A DNA stretch of 64,000 nt from Zoogloea sp041908905. GTDB lineage: Bacteria; Pseudomonadota; Gammaproteobacteria; Burkholderiales; Rhodocyclaceae. A model generated the notes under the pieces. The model saw only the letters and a program-made list of their open reading frames with translations. It made no database searches and was not told the DNA's origin. Shown here in pieces: positions 52,899 to 62,351 of the stretch. The stretch spans positions 1 through 64,000 of the forward strand of contig NZ_JAYREK010000015.1 of assembly GCF_041908905.1 (NCBI RefSeq). Reading direction: 5' to 3'. The position numbers and the translations under genes are program-made. Position 1 is the first letter of the stretch; the number at the start of each line of letters is the position of its first letter.

Positions 52899-54176
52899 TC
52901 ACGCCAGCATGTCGGCCCAGATGTTGCGCGCCCAGGCCATGGCGTACTTGCCTTCGAGCTCGTTGGCCGCCATCGACACCCCGCCGGAGCCGGGAACGGG
53001 GAGCAGCACCTTCTTGGCTTCGTCGTACTGGTGCACCGAAGCCACGTGGATCACGTTCTTTGAATCCACGAAGCTGTAGCAGGTGTTCATGACCACCGGC
53101 GTCTGGCTGGGCGCCTCGCCGGCAAGGAGGCGCAGGATCGCCGCCGCCGCCACCTTGGCGTGCTGGTTGGCCATGTGGCCGGACTTGGGCATGGTCGGCG
53201 CCGGGAAGATGGCGTCACCGAGCACATGCACGCCCGGGGTGTTGACCGACTCGAAGCTGAGCCAGTCGATGTCCACCCAGCGATTGTTGATGAGCTTGAG
53301 CCCCGACCGGGCCGCGATGTCGCCGGCGCGCTGGGGCGGCACCACGTTGAGCACGTCGGCCTTGACCTTGTCGAACTCGAGGATCGCCGTACGGCTGGCC
53401 GCATCGACCTCGCGCAGCTCGCTGTTGGGGCGATACTCGAGGATGCCGGCGTATTTCTCGAAGGCCTTGGTGAACAGCGCCTTCTTGGAGGTGATCTCCT
53501 CGTTGGCGTCGAGCACCAGCACCTTGGACTTCGACTTGGCTTTTTTAAAGTAGTTGGCGACCAGGCAGGCCCGCTCGTAGGGCCCCGGCGGGCAGCGGTA
53601 GGGCGCCTTGGGGATCGCCAGCGCGTACACGCCGCCATCCGGCATGTCCTCGAGCTGCTTGCGCAGCGCCACCGTCTGCGCACCGGCCTTCCAGGCGTGG
53701 AGCACGCTGGCGCGGGACGCCTCGGTCTCGAGGCCCGGCACCTGGTCGAACATGAACTCGATGCCCGGCGACAGCACCAGCCGGTCGTAGCCGAGCACAC
53801 CGCCCGAGGCCAGGGTGAGCTTGCGGGCACCCGCGTCGAGACCGACCACGCTGTCGTGGATCACCTTGACGCCCCACTTGTCGCGCAGGCCGTCGTAGCC
53901 CAGGGTGATGTCGGCCAGGGTCTTGTCGCCGCCGATCACCAGGTTGGAGATCGGGCAGGAGATGAACTGCGGGTTGCGCTCCACGAGGGTCACATCCACG
54001 CCCAGGCTGCTCCACATGCGCAGGTATTTGGCGACGGTCGCGCCGCCGTAGCCGCCGCCCACCACCACCACGTGGCCGCGGGGCCGGGAGCCCAGCGCGC
54101 AGCCGGAGAGACCCGGCAGCGCCAGGGTGCCGGCGGCGAGGCCGGCGGTCTTCAGGAAATCGCGTCGATTCAGCAT
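52899..54176 (-). CDS. fccB: Flavocytochrome c sulfide dehydrogenase, flavoprotein subunit (FccB/SoxF)
   Basis: Periplasmic FAD enzyme oxidising sulfide to sulfur/polysulfide, 425 aa. A Tat-type leader (RRDFLKTAGLAAGTLAL) is followed by the FAD motif VVVGGGYGGATVAKYLR. The cysteines expected for the redox-active disulfide are present in APYRCPPGPYERA and in NTCYSFV near the C-terminus, along with FISCPISNLV. Family C-terminal domain (NELEGKYAMAWARNIWADML) is complete. The cytochrome subunit gene lies 13 bp upstream on the same strand, and the sox operon is divergent. Electrons go to the cytochrome subunit. Confidence 0.93.
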   Translation of the reverse strand: MLNRRDFLKTAGLAAGTLALPGLSGCALGSRPRGHVVVVGGGYGGATVAKYLRMWSSLGVDVTLVERNPQFISCPISNLVIGGDKTLADITLGYDGLRDKWGVKVIHDSVVGLDAGARKLTLASGGVLGYDRLVLSPGIEFMFDQVPGLETEASRASVLHAWKAGAQTVALRKQLEDMPDGGVYALAIPKAPYRCPPGPYERACLVANYFKKAKSKSKVLVLDANEEITSKKALFTKAFEKYAGILEYRPNSELREVDAASRTAILEFDKVKADVLNVVPPQRAGDIAARSGLKLINNRWVDIDWLSFESVNTPGVHVLGDAIFPAPTMPKSGHMANQHAKVAAAAILRLLAGEAPSQTPVVMNTCYSFVDSKNVIHVASVHQYDEAKKVLLPVPGSGGVSMAANELEGKYAMAWARNIWADMLA

Positions 54177-54189
54177 GGCTGGCCCCCGC

Positions 54190-54504
54190 TCACTTTTGAG
54201 CGGCGAAGTACGCCGCGACGAGTTCGAGTTGTGCTTCGGTATAGCCCTTCGAGATCTGGTGCATGATCGTCGCGGGCTTGGCGCCGGAGCGGAAATCCCT
54301 CAGCTTCTGCAGGAGCTTGTCCTTGGGGATGCCGGCGAGTTCCTCGTTGCCGGCCCCCGGCACCGCCCGGCCATTGGTGCCGTGGCAGTTGGCGCAGGTG
54401 GCCGCGAGGTTGCGGGCCAGATCGGGGTCGGGCCGCGTTTGCGCCTGGGCCAGACCGACGGTGCCGAGCAGGCAGATGCCGGCAAACCATTGCAAGACTT
54501 TCAT
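54190..54504 (-). CDS. fccA: Monohaem cytochrome c subunit of sulfide dehydrogenase (FccA/SoxE-like)
   Basis: A 104-aa protein with a signal peptide (cleaved near AQA-Q) and one haem motif CANCHG; a methionine in ATIMHQISKGY is the likely sixth ligand. The FccA of purple bacteria has two haems, that of green sulfur bacteria one; this is the one-haem form. It precedes fccB by 13 bp, so the two form the flavocytochrome. Start ATG 54504 has AGGAGG upstream. Confidence 0.88.
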   Translation of the reverse strand: MKVLQWFAGICLLGTVGLAQAQTRPDPDLARNLAATCANCHGTNGRAVPGAGNEELAGIPKDKLLQKLRDFRSGAKPATIMHQISKGYTEAQLELVAAYFAAQK

Positions 54505-54794
54505 AGGGTTCCTCCTGAGTTGCGGCGAGACGACGGCCAGAATGGGGCGGCTTTTTTATTGTTTTCCACAGAATGTTACCTCCACAAGCCGCCGTGGGCA
54601 CCACGAAACCAATTTTTCATCATTATCTGTTTCGGATACCCGTTTCGTGCACCGCACAAATATTAGCGATTGACTATATAAGATTATGATTATAAATTGA
54701 CCCAAATCAAGGGGCAGACAAGACCACGAGGCCGGGCGCCCAGACGCCGCAAACCCCACGAATTTCAACACCTGGAACGAGGGAGACAATCCAG
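54505..54794. promoter_or_regulatory. Divergent promoter region between fccA and soxC
   Basis: 290 bp with a marked AT-rich core at 54655-54705, very unlike the flanking DNA, which should hold the sox promoter (and possibly the regulator site). No exact operator for a SoxR/ArsR-type repressor could be named, and no regulator gene is in the window. Confidence 0.55.
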
Positions 54795-56141
54795 ATGGCT
54801 GACCACCCGACCCACCGGGGGCGGATCCGCCCTGCGCCCGAGAACTTCCTGAGCGAGGCGGACATCGCCGCGGTCAAGGAAGGCCGACGTGATTTCCTGC
54901 GCAAGGCATTCGTCACCGCCTCCGCCGCCATGGCCGCCCCCGGCCTCGCCCGCGCCGCCGACGGCGACCCCAACATCCTAAGCCTGCCGCCCTGGACGAC
55001 CAGCCTGGGCCAGCCCGTCGCCGCCCGCCCCTACGGCCTGCCGTCGCAATACGAGAAAGGCCTGCAGCGCCGGGAATCGCCCGGCCTCACGCGGATGAGC
55101 CAGGTCTCGGTGGCCTTCACGCCGCTGCAGGGCCTGTTCGGCATCATCACCCCGTCGGGGCTGCACTTCGAGCGCCACCACCAGGGCTGGAGCGACATCG
55201 ACCCGTCGCGCCACCGGCTGATGGTGCACGGCACCGACGAGGGCTTCGTGAAGCAGCCCAAGGTTTACACCATGGACGACATCCTGCGCCTGCCGCCGGT
55301 GTCGCGGATGCACTTCATCGAATGCGGCGCCAACACCGGCATGGAGTGGGGCAACGTGGCGGTGCCCACGGTGCAGTACAGCCACGGCATGCTGTCGTGC
55401 TCGGAGTTCACCGGCGTGCCGCTGCGCCTGCTGCTCGAAGACTGCGGCGTCGACTGGAAGAAGGCCAGGTACGTGCTGGCCGAGGGCGCCGACGGCTCGT
55501 CGATGACCCGCACGATTCCCATCGAACTCGTGCAGTCCGACGAGGTGCTGGTGGCCTACGGCCAGAACGGCGAGATGCTGCGCCCCGAGAACGGCTACCC
55601 GCTGCGCCTGGTGGTGCCCGGCGTGCAGGGCGTCAGCTGGGTCAAGTGGCTGCGCCGCATCGAGGTCGGCGACCAGCCCTGGGCCACCAAGGACGAGGCC
55701 ATCCACTACATCGACCTGATGCCCGACGGCAAGCACCGCCAATACACCTCGATCCAGGAATGCAAGTCGGTGATCACCACCCCGTCGGGCGGGCAGATGC
55801 TCCTCGACAAGGGCTTCTACAACATCTCGGGGCTGGCCTGGTCGGGGCGCGGCAGGATCAAGCGTGTCGATGTGTCCTCCGACGGCGGCGTCAACTGGCG
55901 CCCCGCCCGCCTCGAGGGCCCGGTGCTCTCCAAGTGCCTGACCCGCTTCAACATCGACTGGGTGTGGGACGGCAAGCCGGCGATCCTGCAGTCCCGTGCG
56001 GTGGACGAAACCGGCTACGTGCAGCCCACCTACGGCCAGCTGCGCGCGGTGCGCGGCACCAAGTCGATCTATCACAACAACGCCATCCAGTCGTGGAAGG
56101 TCGTCGAAAGCGGGGAGGTGAGCAATGTCCAGGTTCTCTAA
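54795..56141 (+). CDS. soxC: SoxC: molybdenum subunit of sulfane dehydrogenase, 448 aa
   Basis: Removes electrons from the sulfane sulfur bound to SoxY, together with SoxD. The N-terminus carries a Tat leader (RRDFLRKAFVTASAAMAAPG). The molybdopterin-binding cysteine is in MHFIECGANTGMEWGN; the sulfite-oxidase fold continues with SCSEFTGVPLRLLLEDCG and VPGVQGVSWVKWL. Full family length. First gene of the plus-strand sox operon, overlapping soxD by 17 nt. Presence of soxCD predicts complete oxidation to sulfate rather than sulfur globules. Confidence 0.95.
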   Translation: MADHPTHRGRIRPAPENFLSEADIAAVKEGRRDFLRKAFVTASAAMAAPGLARAADGDPNILSLPPWTTSLGQPVAARPYGLPSQYEKGLQRRESPGLTRMSQVSVAFTPLQGLFGIITPSGLHFERHHQGWSDIDPSRHRLMVHGTDEGFVKQPKVYTMDDILRLPPVSRMHFIECGANTGMEWGNVAVPTVQYSHGMLSCSEFTGVPLRLLLEDCGVDWKKARYVLAEGADGSSMTRTIPIELVQSDEVLVAYGQNGEMLRPENGYPLRLVVPGVQGVSWVKWLRRIEVGDQPWATKDEAIHYIDLMPDGKHRQYTSIQECKSVITTPSGGQMLLDKGFYNISGLAWSGRGRIKRVDVSSDGGVNWRPARLEGPVLSKCLTRFNIDWVWDGKPAILQSRAVDETGYVQPTYGQLRAVRGTKSIYHNNAIQSWKVVESGEVSNVQVL

Positions 56142-57204
56142 GACCACGCTGGCCACGCTGCTGGCGGTCGGGCTGGCGGGCGCCGCTGCCGGTGCCTTCG
56201 CCGAGGGCAAGTACAACGGCGTCGGCCGCCCGGCCACCCGGGCCGAGATCCACGCCTGGGACATCGACGTGCGCCCCGACTTCAAGGGCCTGCGCCCGGG
56301 CAGCGGCAGCGTCGCCCAAGGCGAAGAGGTCTGGGAGGCCAAGTGCGCCTCGTGCCACGGCAGCTTCGGCGAGTCCAACGAGGTGCATACCCCGCTGATC
56401 GGCGGCACCACGAAAGACGACATCAAGACCGGCCGCGTCGCCTCGCTGGCCAAGGGCGACGCCCCCCAGCGCACGGCGATCATGAAGGTCGCCACGGTGT
56501 CCACCCTGTTCGACTACATCAACCGGGCGATGCCCCTCACCGCGCCCAAGTCGCTCACCAATGACGAGGTGTATGGGCTGGTGGCCTACCTGCTCAACCA
56601 GGCCGAGATCGTGCCCGCCGACTTCACCCTCAGCGACAGGAACATCGCCGAGGTGCAGGCCCGCATGCCCAACCGCAACGGCATGACCACCGACCACGGC
56701 ATGTGGCCGGGCGCAGCGGCCGCCCGGGGCGGGATCGGCAACGGCGGCAAGCCCGACGTCAAGAACACCGCCTGCATGAACAACTGCAAGACGGAGGTGA
56801 AGATCGCCTCGCTGCTGCCGGTGTATGCCGAGACCGCCCACGGCAACATCGCCGAACAGAACCGGCCGGTCGGCCCGGTGCGCGGCAAGGACACCAGCGG
56901 CAAGGCGGCGGCACCGGCCGCTGCGGCACCCATGGGCGACAACGCCGCGGCGGCCAAGCTCGCCGCCGACAACGGCTGCATGGCCTGCCACGGCACCGCG
57001 AGCAAGATCGTCGGCCCCGGCTACAACGAGGTCGCCGCCCGATACAAGGGCCAGGCCGACGCCGAAGGCAAGCTCGTCGCCAAGCTCAAGGCCGGCGGCC
57101 AGGGCGTCTGGGGCGCCATCCCGATGCCGCCGCAAACCCAGCTGAAGGACGAGGATGCCCGCCGCCTCGTCAAGTGGATCCTATCTGGCGCCAAGGCGCA
57201 GTAA
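56125..57204 (+). CDS. soxD: SoxD: dihaem cytochrome c subunit of sulfane dehydrogenase, 359 aa
   Basis: A signal peptide (cleaved near residue 27, AFA-E) and two haem sites, CASCHG in the N-terminal half and CMACHG near residue 290. The middle contains PNRNGMTTDHGMWPG, typical of SoxD. Accepts electrons from SoxC and passes them to respiratory cytochromes. The start overlaps soxC; soxY follows after 25 bp. Confidence 0.94.
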   Translation: MSRFSKTTLATLLAVGLAGAAAGAFAEGKYNGVGRPATRAEIHAWDIDVRPDFKGLRPGSGSVAQGEEVWEAKCASCHGSFGESNEVHTPLIGGTTKDDIKTGRVASLAKGDAPQRTAIMKVATVSTLFDYINRAMPLTAPKSLTNDEVYGLVAYLLNQAEIVPADFTLSDRNIAEVQARMPNRNGMTTDHGMWPGAAAARGGIGNGGKPDVKNTACMNNCKTEVKIASLLPVYAETAHGNIAEQNRPVGPVRGKDTSGKAAAPAAAAPMGDNAAAAKLAADNGCMACHGTASKIVGPGYNEVAARYKGQADAEGKLVAKLKAGGQGVWGAIPMPPQTQLKDEDARRLVKWILSGAKAQ

Positions 57205-57229
57205 CCCGCTCACACAAGGAGAGAGACCC

Positions 57230-57697
57230 ATGAACCTGCAACGCCGCGAAGCACTCAAGGCCGGTGGAGGCCTCGGCCTGCTCGGCCTCCTCGCCGCCGC
57301 CGGCCTGATCACCCCAGGCCAGGCACGCGCCGAATGGAACAAGGCGGCCTTCGACGCCAAGACCGTCGAGGAGACCCTCAAGGCCCTCGGCGCCGGCACG
57401 CCGGCCAACTCGGCCGACGTCCAGCTCACCGCCCCCGACATCGCCGAAAACGGCGCCGTGGTGCCGGTGGGTGTGGTGTCCACGCTGGCGGGCGTCGAGG
57501 CCATCGCAATCCTCATCGAGAAGAACCCCAACCCACTGGCCGCCAGCTTCGTGCTGCCCGCTGGCACCGAAGCCACGGTGCAGACCCGGGTCAAGATGGG
57601 CCAGACCTCCGACGTCTATGCGCTGGTCAAGGTCGGCGGCCAGTTCCTGATGGCCAAGAAGGAAATCAAGGTCACCCTCGGCGGCTGCGGCGGCTGA
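57230..57697 (+). CDS. soxY: SoxY: sulfur carrier subunit, 155 aa
   Basis: The swinging-arm carrier on which thiosulfate sulfur is covalently held. Tat-type leader (RREALKAGGGLGLLGLLAAA). The hallmark C-terminus GGCGG is present with the carrier C153 two residues from the end. ATG 57230 follows AAGGAGAG. Pairs with SoxZ encoded 33 bp downstream. Confidence 0.96.
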   Translation: MNLQRREALKAGGGLGLLGLLAAAGLITPGQARAEWNKAAFDAKTVEETLKALGAGTPANSADVQLTAPDIAENGAVVPVGVVSTLAGVEAIAILIEKNPNPLAASFVLPAGTEATVQTRVKMGQTSDVYALVKVGGQFLMAKKEIKVTLGGCGG

Positions 57698-57730
57698 CCC
57701 GGCGCGAATCGAACAAGGAGAGAAGAGAAA

Positions 57731-58042
57731 ATGGCAGATCCGATGAAGATTCGCGCCAGCGCGAAGGACGGCGTCACCGAAGTGAAGATCCTGATGAGCC
57801 ACGAGATGGAAACCGGCCAGCGCAAAGACGCCAATGGCGCCCTGGTGCCGGCCCACTTCATCACCGAGGTGAGCGCCGAGCACAACGGCCGCCAGGTGCT
57901 GGCCGCGCAGTTTGGCACCGCGGTGTCGAAGAACCCCTACCTGGCCTTCAAGTTCAAGGGCGGCGCCAAGGGCGACAAGCTGGCGGTGAGCTGGGTCGAC
58001 AACAAGGGCGACAAGCGGACCGACGAAGTCCAGATCGCCTGA
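57731..58042 (+). CDS. soxZ: SoxZ: partner of SoxY, 103 aa
   Basis: Immunoglobulin-like protein without its own signal peptide, exported bound to SoxY. The TEVKILMSHEMETGQRKDAN block and ending GDKRTDEVQIA are family hallmarks. ATG 57731 has AAGGAGAG upstream. A strong hairpin lies right behind the gene. Confidence 0.96.
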   Translation: MADPMKIRASAKDGVTEVKILMSHEMETGQRKDANGALVPAHFITEVSAEHNGRQVLAAQFGTAVSKNPYLAFKFKGGAKGDKLAVSWVDNKGDKRTDEVQIA

Positions 58043-58048
58043 GGCCGG

Positions 58049-58071
58049 CGGCGGGGCGCCCTGCCCCGCCG
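58049..58071 (+). promoter_or_regulatory. Hairpin between soxZ and soxA
   Basis: CGGCGGGGC-gccct-GCCCCGCCG, a perfect 9-bp stem 6 nt behind the soxZ stop. With no T tract it is more likely an mRNA processing or stabilising element than a full terminator. Confidence 0.55.
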
Positions 58072-58144
58072 ACGCGCCGCGCTGCAGCACAGACCGTCCG
58101 CACCCCCAAGACGGCGGCAGCACCCCACAAAGGAGGAGATACAC

Positions 58145-58951
58145 ATGCATAGCATCGTGCGCGCGGCGCTGGCCGCAGCAACGCTCGGGCTCGCCGGGGC
58201 CGCGCTGGCCCAGGGCTCGACGATGGACGAGATCGCCAGATATCGCGAGATGCTGGCCGACGGCAACCCCGCCGAGCTGCTCGAGGTCAAGGGCGAGGGG
58301 CTGTGGAAGAAAGCCCGCGGCCCGAAGAACGCCAGCCTGGAGCAATGCGACATGGGCCTCGGCCCCGGCAAGCTCGAGGGCGCCTACGCCCAGCTGCCCC
58401 GCTACTTCGCCGACACCAAAAAGGTGATGGACGCCGAATCCCGCCTGGTGCACTGCATGGTGAGCCTGCAAGGCTTCACCCAGGAAGAAGCCACCAAGAA
58501 CTGGTATTCCAAACCCGGCCGCGATTCCGACATCGAGGCGCTGATCACCTACATCGGGGCCCAGTCCAACGGCCAGAAGATCAACGTGCCGGCCCGCCAC
58601 CCCGAAGAGGCGCGCATGGCGGCGATCGGCGAACACATCTTCTACCGCCGCAGCGGCCCGCAGGATTTCTCCTGCGCGATCTGCCACGGCCAGGAGGGCA
58701 AGCGCATCCGCCTGCAGGAGCTCGGCAACCTCACCACCCAGGCCGGCGCCGGCACCGCGATGGGCAACTGGCCGTCCTACCGCGTCTCCCAGGGGGCCGT
58801 GTGGACCATGCAGCGCCGCCTGATCGACTGCATGCGCCAGGCCCGCTGGCCCGAGCCGAGCTACCTGTCCGACTCCATCATCGCCCTCGAAGTCTTCCTG
58901 CAGAAGACCGCCACCGGCACCGTGATGCAGACCCCCGGCATCAAACGCTGA
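58145..58951 (+). CDS. soxA: SoxA: cytochrome subunit of the SoxAX thiosulfate-loading enzyme, 268 aa
   Basis: Joins thiosulfate to SoxY with SoxX. Signal peptide to about residue 22 (ALA-Q). One haem motif C177-A-I-C180-H181; the N-terminal haem of dihaem SoxA is absent, its place marked only by C68 and C104, probably a disulfide. The active-site cysteine ligand C229 lies in DCMRQARWPEP. Start ATG 58145 has AAAGGAGGAG upstream. This is the monohaem SoxA type. Confidence 0.95.
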   Translation: MHSIVRAALAAATLGLAGAALAQGSTMDEIARYREMLADGNPAELLEVKGEGLWKKARGPKNASLEQCDMGLGPGKLEGAYAQLPRYFADTKKVMDAESRLVHCMVSLQGFTQEEATKNWYSKPGRDSDIEALITYIGAQSNGQKINVPARHPEEARMAAIGEHIFYRRSGPQDFSCAICHGQEGKRIRLQELGNLTTQAGAGTAMGNWPSYRVSQGAVWTMQRRLIDCMRQARWPEPSYLSDSIIALEVFLQKTATGTVMQTPGIKR

Positions 58952-58967
58952 CGAAAGGACGAGCGCC

Positions 58968-59618
58968 ATGAAAGCCCGCCTCACCCGCCTCGCCCTGGCC
59001 GCCGCCGGCCTCGCCCTGCTCCCCGGCCTCGCCCAGGCCCAGAAGAGCCCCCCCAACAACACCATCGCGGCCCAGGCCGAGCAGGTCTTCCGCAGCGCCT
59101 TCCGCGCCGACAACCCCAGGTACTGGATGACCCGCCTCGACCAGGACGAGGCCATGCGCCTGTGCAGCCAGTACCGCGACAACCCGCCGGCCAAGGTGCG
59201 CGCGCAGATCGAGAAAGCCCAGGCCGCCACGATCCGCTACCCCGTGGACGGCAAGCTGATCGGCGACTGGAAGGAAGGCGAGAAGCTGGCGGCCGTCGGC
59301 ACCGGCGGCCACATCGGCTTCATCCAGCCCGACCCGCCGGGCCGGGTGCGCGGCGGCAACTGCTACGCCTGCCACCAGCTCGCCCAGAAGGAAGTCGCCT
59401 ACGGCACCATCGGGCCCAGCCTGCAGCACTTCGGCAAGCTGCGCGGCAACAGCGACGAGATCGTCAAATACGCCTATGACAAGATCTACAACTCCAACGC
59501 CTTCACCGCGTGCACCAACATGCCCCGCTTCGGGCTGCACAACTGGCTGACGCCGGAGCAGATCACCCACATCGTCGCCTTCCTCGTCGACCCGGAATCG
59601 CCGGTCAACAAGGATTGA
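58968..59618 (+). CDS. soxX: SoxX: monohaem cytochrome subunit of SoxAX, 216 aa
   Basis: Signal peptide to about residue 24 (AQA-Q). Haem motif C132-Y-A-C135-H136 and axial M185 in TNMPRFG. It has the long N-terminal extension (about 90 residues before the haem domain) seen in the larger SoxX types. Immediately follows soxA (16 bp) and precedes soxB. Confidence 0.94.
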   Translation: MKARLTRLALAAAGLALLPGLAQAQKSPPNNTIAAQAEQVFRSAFRADNPRYWMTRLDQDEAMRLCSQYRDNPPAKVRAQIEKAQAATIRYPVDGKLIGDWKEGEKLAAVGTGGHIGFIQPDPPGRVRGGNCYACHQLAQKEVAYGTIGPSLQHFGKLRGNSDEIVKYAYDKIYNSNAFTACTNMPRFGLHNWLTPEQITHIVAFLVDPESPVNKD

Positions 59619-59642
59619 GATCCTGACCACGGAGACCACCGC

Positions 59643-61367
59643 ATGTCCATGAACCGCCGGGATTTCCTCCAGGTGCTGGCCGTCGCCGCGGCCGGCGGCC
59701 TGGCGCTGCACAGCAACCCGTCCGAGGCGGCGAAGGCCGCCGGGCGGCTGTACGACCTGCCCCGCTTCGGCCAGGTCAGCCTGCTGCACATGACCGACTG
59801 CCACGCCCAGCTGCTGCCGATCCACTTCCGCGAGCCGGACGTCAACCTCGGCATCGGCCCCATGGCCGGCCGGGTGCCGCACCTGGTGGGCGAGCACCTG
59901 CTGCGCCACTTCGGCATCCGCCCGGGCACGCCCGAGGCCCACGCCTTCACCTACCTCGACTTCGTGAAGGCCGCCAAGACCTACGGCAAGGTCGGCGGCT
60001 TCGCCCATCTGGCCACCCTCGTCAAGCAGCTCAAGGCCAGCCGGCCCGGCGCGCTGCTGCTCGACGGCGGCGACACCTGGCAGGGCTCCGGCCTCAGCCT
60101 GTGGACCCAGGCCCAGGACATGGTCGACGCCTGCAAGCTGCTCGGCGTGGATGTGATGACCCTCCACTGGGAAGCCACCTACGGCGAGGCGCGGGTCAAG
60201 GAGATCGAAGAGAAGGATTTCAAGGGCAGCGTCGACATCGTCGCCCAGAACATCAAGACCGCCGACTTTGGCGACCCGGTGTTCAAGCCCTACGTGATCC
60301 GCAACATCAACGGCGTGCCGGTGGCCATCGTCGGCCAGGCCTTCCCCTACACGCCCATCGCCAACCCGCGCTGGCAGGTGCCCAACTGGAGCTACGGCAT
60401 CCAGGACGACAACCTGCAAAAGGTGGTCGACGAGGCCCGCGCCGCCGGCGCCCAGGTGGTGGTGGTGCTGTCCCACAACGGCATGGACGTGGACCTCAAG
60501 ATGGCCAGCCGCGTGCGCGGGGTGGACGCCATCCTCGGCGGCCACACCCACGATGGCGTGCCAGCGCCGGTGATCGTCAAGAACGCCGGCGGCCAGACGC
60601 TCGTCACCAACGCCGGCTCCAACGGCAAGTATCTGGGCGTGCTCGACCTCGACGTGAAGGGGGGTAAGGTCGTCGACTTCCGCTACAAGCTGCTGCCGGT
60701 GTTCGCCAACCTGATCCCCGCCGACCCGGCGATGGACGCGCTGATCCGCAAGATGCGCGCCCCCTTCGAGGGCAAGCTGAACGAGAAGCTCGCCGTCACC
60801 GAGGGGCTGCTCTACCGCCGCGGCAACTTCAACGGCGCCTGGGACCAGCTCATCCTCGACGCACTGCTGGCCGAGAAGAACGCCGAGATCGCCTTCTCGC
60901 CGGGCTTCCGCTGGGGCACCAGCCTGCTGCCGGGCGACACCATCCGGATGGAACATCTCCTCGACCAGACCGCCATCACCTACCCGTGGACCACGGTATC
61001 GATGATGACCGGCGAGCAGATCAAGACCGTGCTCGAGGACGTCTGCGACAACCTCTTCAACCCCGACCCCTACTACCAGCAAGGGGGCGACATGGTGCGC
61101 GTCGGCGGGCTGCAGTACGCCTGCGATCCCAACGCCCGGATGGGCGCCCGCATCACCGACATGCGCCTGGCCGGCAAGCCGCTCGAGGCCGGCAAGACCT
61201 ACAAGGTGGCCGGCTGGGCGCCGGTCTCCGAAGAGGCCGCCAAGGCCGGCGGCGAAGCGGTGTGGGATCTGGTGGCCCGCTACCTCAAGGCCCAGAAGGT
61301 GGTCCGCCCGCGGGCCCTCAACCTGCCCACCCTCAAGGGCATGGCAGGCAACCCCGGCATGGCCTGA
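59643..61367 (+). CDS. soxB: SoxB: sulfate thiohydrolase, 574 aa
   Basis: Dimanganese enzyme that releases sulfate from SoxY-bound S-thiosulfonate. Tat-type leader (NRRDFLQVLAVAAAGGLAL). Metallophosphatase-like motifs: HMTDCHAQLLP, DGGDTWQGSG, LSHNGMD and GGHTHDG. The C-terminal 5'-nucleotidase-type domain is complete. Full family length (about 560-570). Confidence 0.96.
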   Translation: MSMNRRDFLQVLAVAAAGGLALHSNPSEAAKAAGRLYDLPRFGQVSLLHMTDCHAQLLPIHFREPDVNLGIGPMAGRVPHLVGEHLLRHFGIRPGTPEAHAFTYLDFVKAAKTYGKVGGFAHLATLVKQLKASRPGALLLDGGDTWQGSGLSLWTQAQDMVDACKLLGVDVMTLHWEATYGEARVKEIEEKDFKGSVDIVAQNIKTADFGDPVFKPYVIRNINGVPVAIVGQAFPYTPIANPRWQVPNWSYGIQDDNLQKVVDEARAAGAQVVVVLSHNGMDVDLKMASRVRGVDAILGGHTHDGVPAPVIVKNAGGQTLVTNAGSNGKYLGVLDLDVKGGKVVDFRYKLLPVFANLIPADPAMDALIRKMRAPFEGKLNEKLAVTEGLLYRRGNFNGAWDQLILDALLAEKNAEIAFSPGFRWGTSLLPGDTIRMEHLLDQTAITYPWTTVSMMTGEQIKTVLEDVCDNLFNPDPYYQQGGDMVRVGGLQYACDPNARMGARITDMRLAGKPLEAGKTYKVAGWAPVSEEAAKAGGEAVWDLVARYLKAQKVVRPRALNLPTLKGMAGNPGMA

Positions 61368-61378
61368 GGAGACACACG

Positions 61379-62350
61379 ATGACCCGCGGCAGATTCCTCC
61401 CCCGTCCCTGGCTGCGGGTCATCGTAGCCCTGGCCGTTTTCACCATCCTCGCCCCGGCGGCCCGCGCCGGGGCGCTGGAACTCCAGCCCGTCCGCGTCTC
61501 CCCGCATGCCTGGTACGTGCAGGGCGACAGCGGCATGGCCTCGGCGGCCAACCAGGGCTTCAACTCGAATGCCGGCTTCGTGGTGACCCGCGACAGCGTG
61601 GTCATCATCGACGCCCTCGGCACGCCGCCCCTCGGCGAGGCCCTGCTGGCGGCGATCCGCCGGGTGAGCGACAAGCCGATCCGCCGCGTCATCCTCACCC
61701 ACTACCACGCCGACCACTTCTACGGCCTGGCCGCCTTCAAGGCCGCCGGCGCCGAGGTGTGGGCCCACCGGGCCGGCCGTGAATACTTCACCAGCGGCGA
61801 AGCCGCCGCCCGCCTCGCCCAGCGCCAGAAAGACCTCTTCCCGTGGGTGGACGAGCACACCCGCCTCGTCGAAGCCGACCGCTGGCTGGACGGCGACACC
61901 CGCTTCGAGGAGGGCGGCCTGCATTTCCGGGTCAGCTTCCTCGGCCCGGCCCATTCGTCCGAAGACCTGCTGGTGGGCGTCGAGGAAGACGGCGTGGTGT
62001 TCTGCGGCGACATCCTCTTCGCCGGGCGCATCCCCTTCGTGGGCAGCGCCGACAGCCGACGCTGGCTGGCGGCCATCGACGTGCTCGCCGGTCTCAAGCC
62101 GCAGATCCTCGTCACCGGCCACGGCGCCCACTCCACCGACGCCGGCGCCGACCTCACGCTGACCCGCGACTACCTGCTCTACCTGCGGGAACAGATGGGC
62201 CGGGCCGTGGACGAGATGATCCCCTTCGACGAAGCCTACGCCCGCACCGACTGGCGCCGCTTCAGCAAGATCCCGGCCTTCGAGGCGGCGAACCGCATCA
62301 ACGCCTACGGCACCTATCTCACGCTGGAACGCGAGTCCCTTGCCAAGTGA
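61379..62350 (+). CDS. soxH: Secreted metallo-beta-lactamase-fold hydrolase, SoxH-like, 323 aa
   Basis: Signal peptide to about residue 30 (ARA-G), then an MBL domain with the zinc motif THYHADHFYG, further ligands in GPAHSSED and CGDILF, and VTGHGAHS. SoxH proteins of this type sit at the 3' end of several sox clusters; their reaction is not established, but glyoxalase II-like thioester or persulfide hydrolysis is often proposed. It follows soxB by 11 bp, so it is in the same operon. ATG 61379 is chosen; a longer frame upstream overlaps soxB. Confidence 0.87.
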   Translation: MTRGRFLPRPWLRVIVALAVFTILAPAARAGALELQPVRVSPHAWYVQGDSGMASAANQGFNSNAGFVVTRDSVVIIDALGTPPLGEALLAAIRRVSDKPIRRVILTHYHADHFYGLAAFKAAGAEVWAHRAGREYFTSGEAAARLAQRQKDLFPWVDEHTRLVEADRWLDGDTRFEEGGLHFRVSFLGPAHSSEDLLVGVEEDGVVFCGDILFAGRIPFVGSADSRRWLAAIDVLAGLKPQILVTGHGAHSTDAGADLTLTRDYLLYLREQMGRAVDEMIPFDEAYARTDWRRFSKIPAFEAANRINAYGTYLTLERESLAK

Positions 62351-62351
62351 G

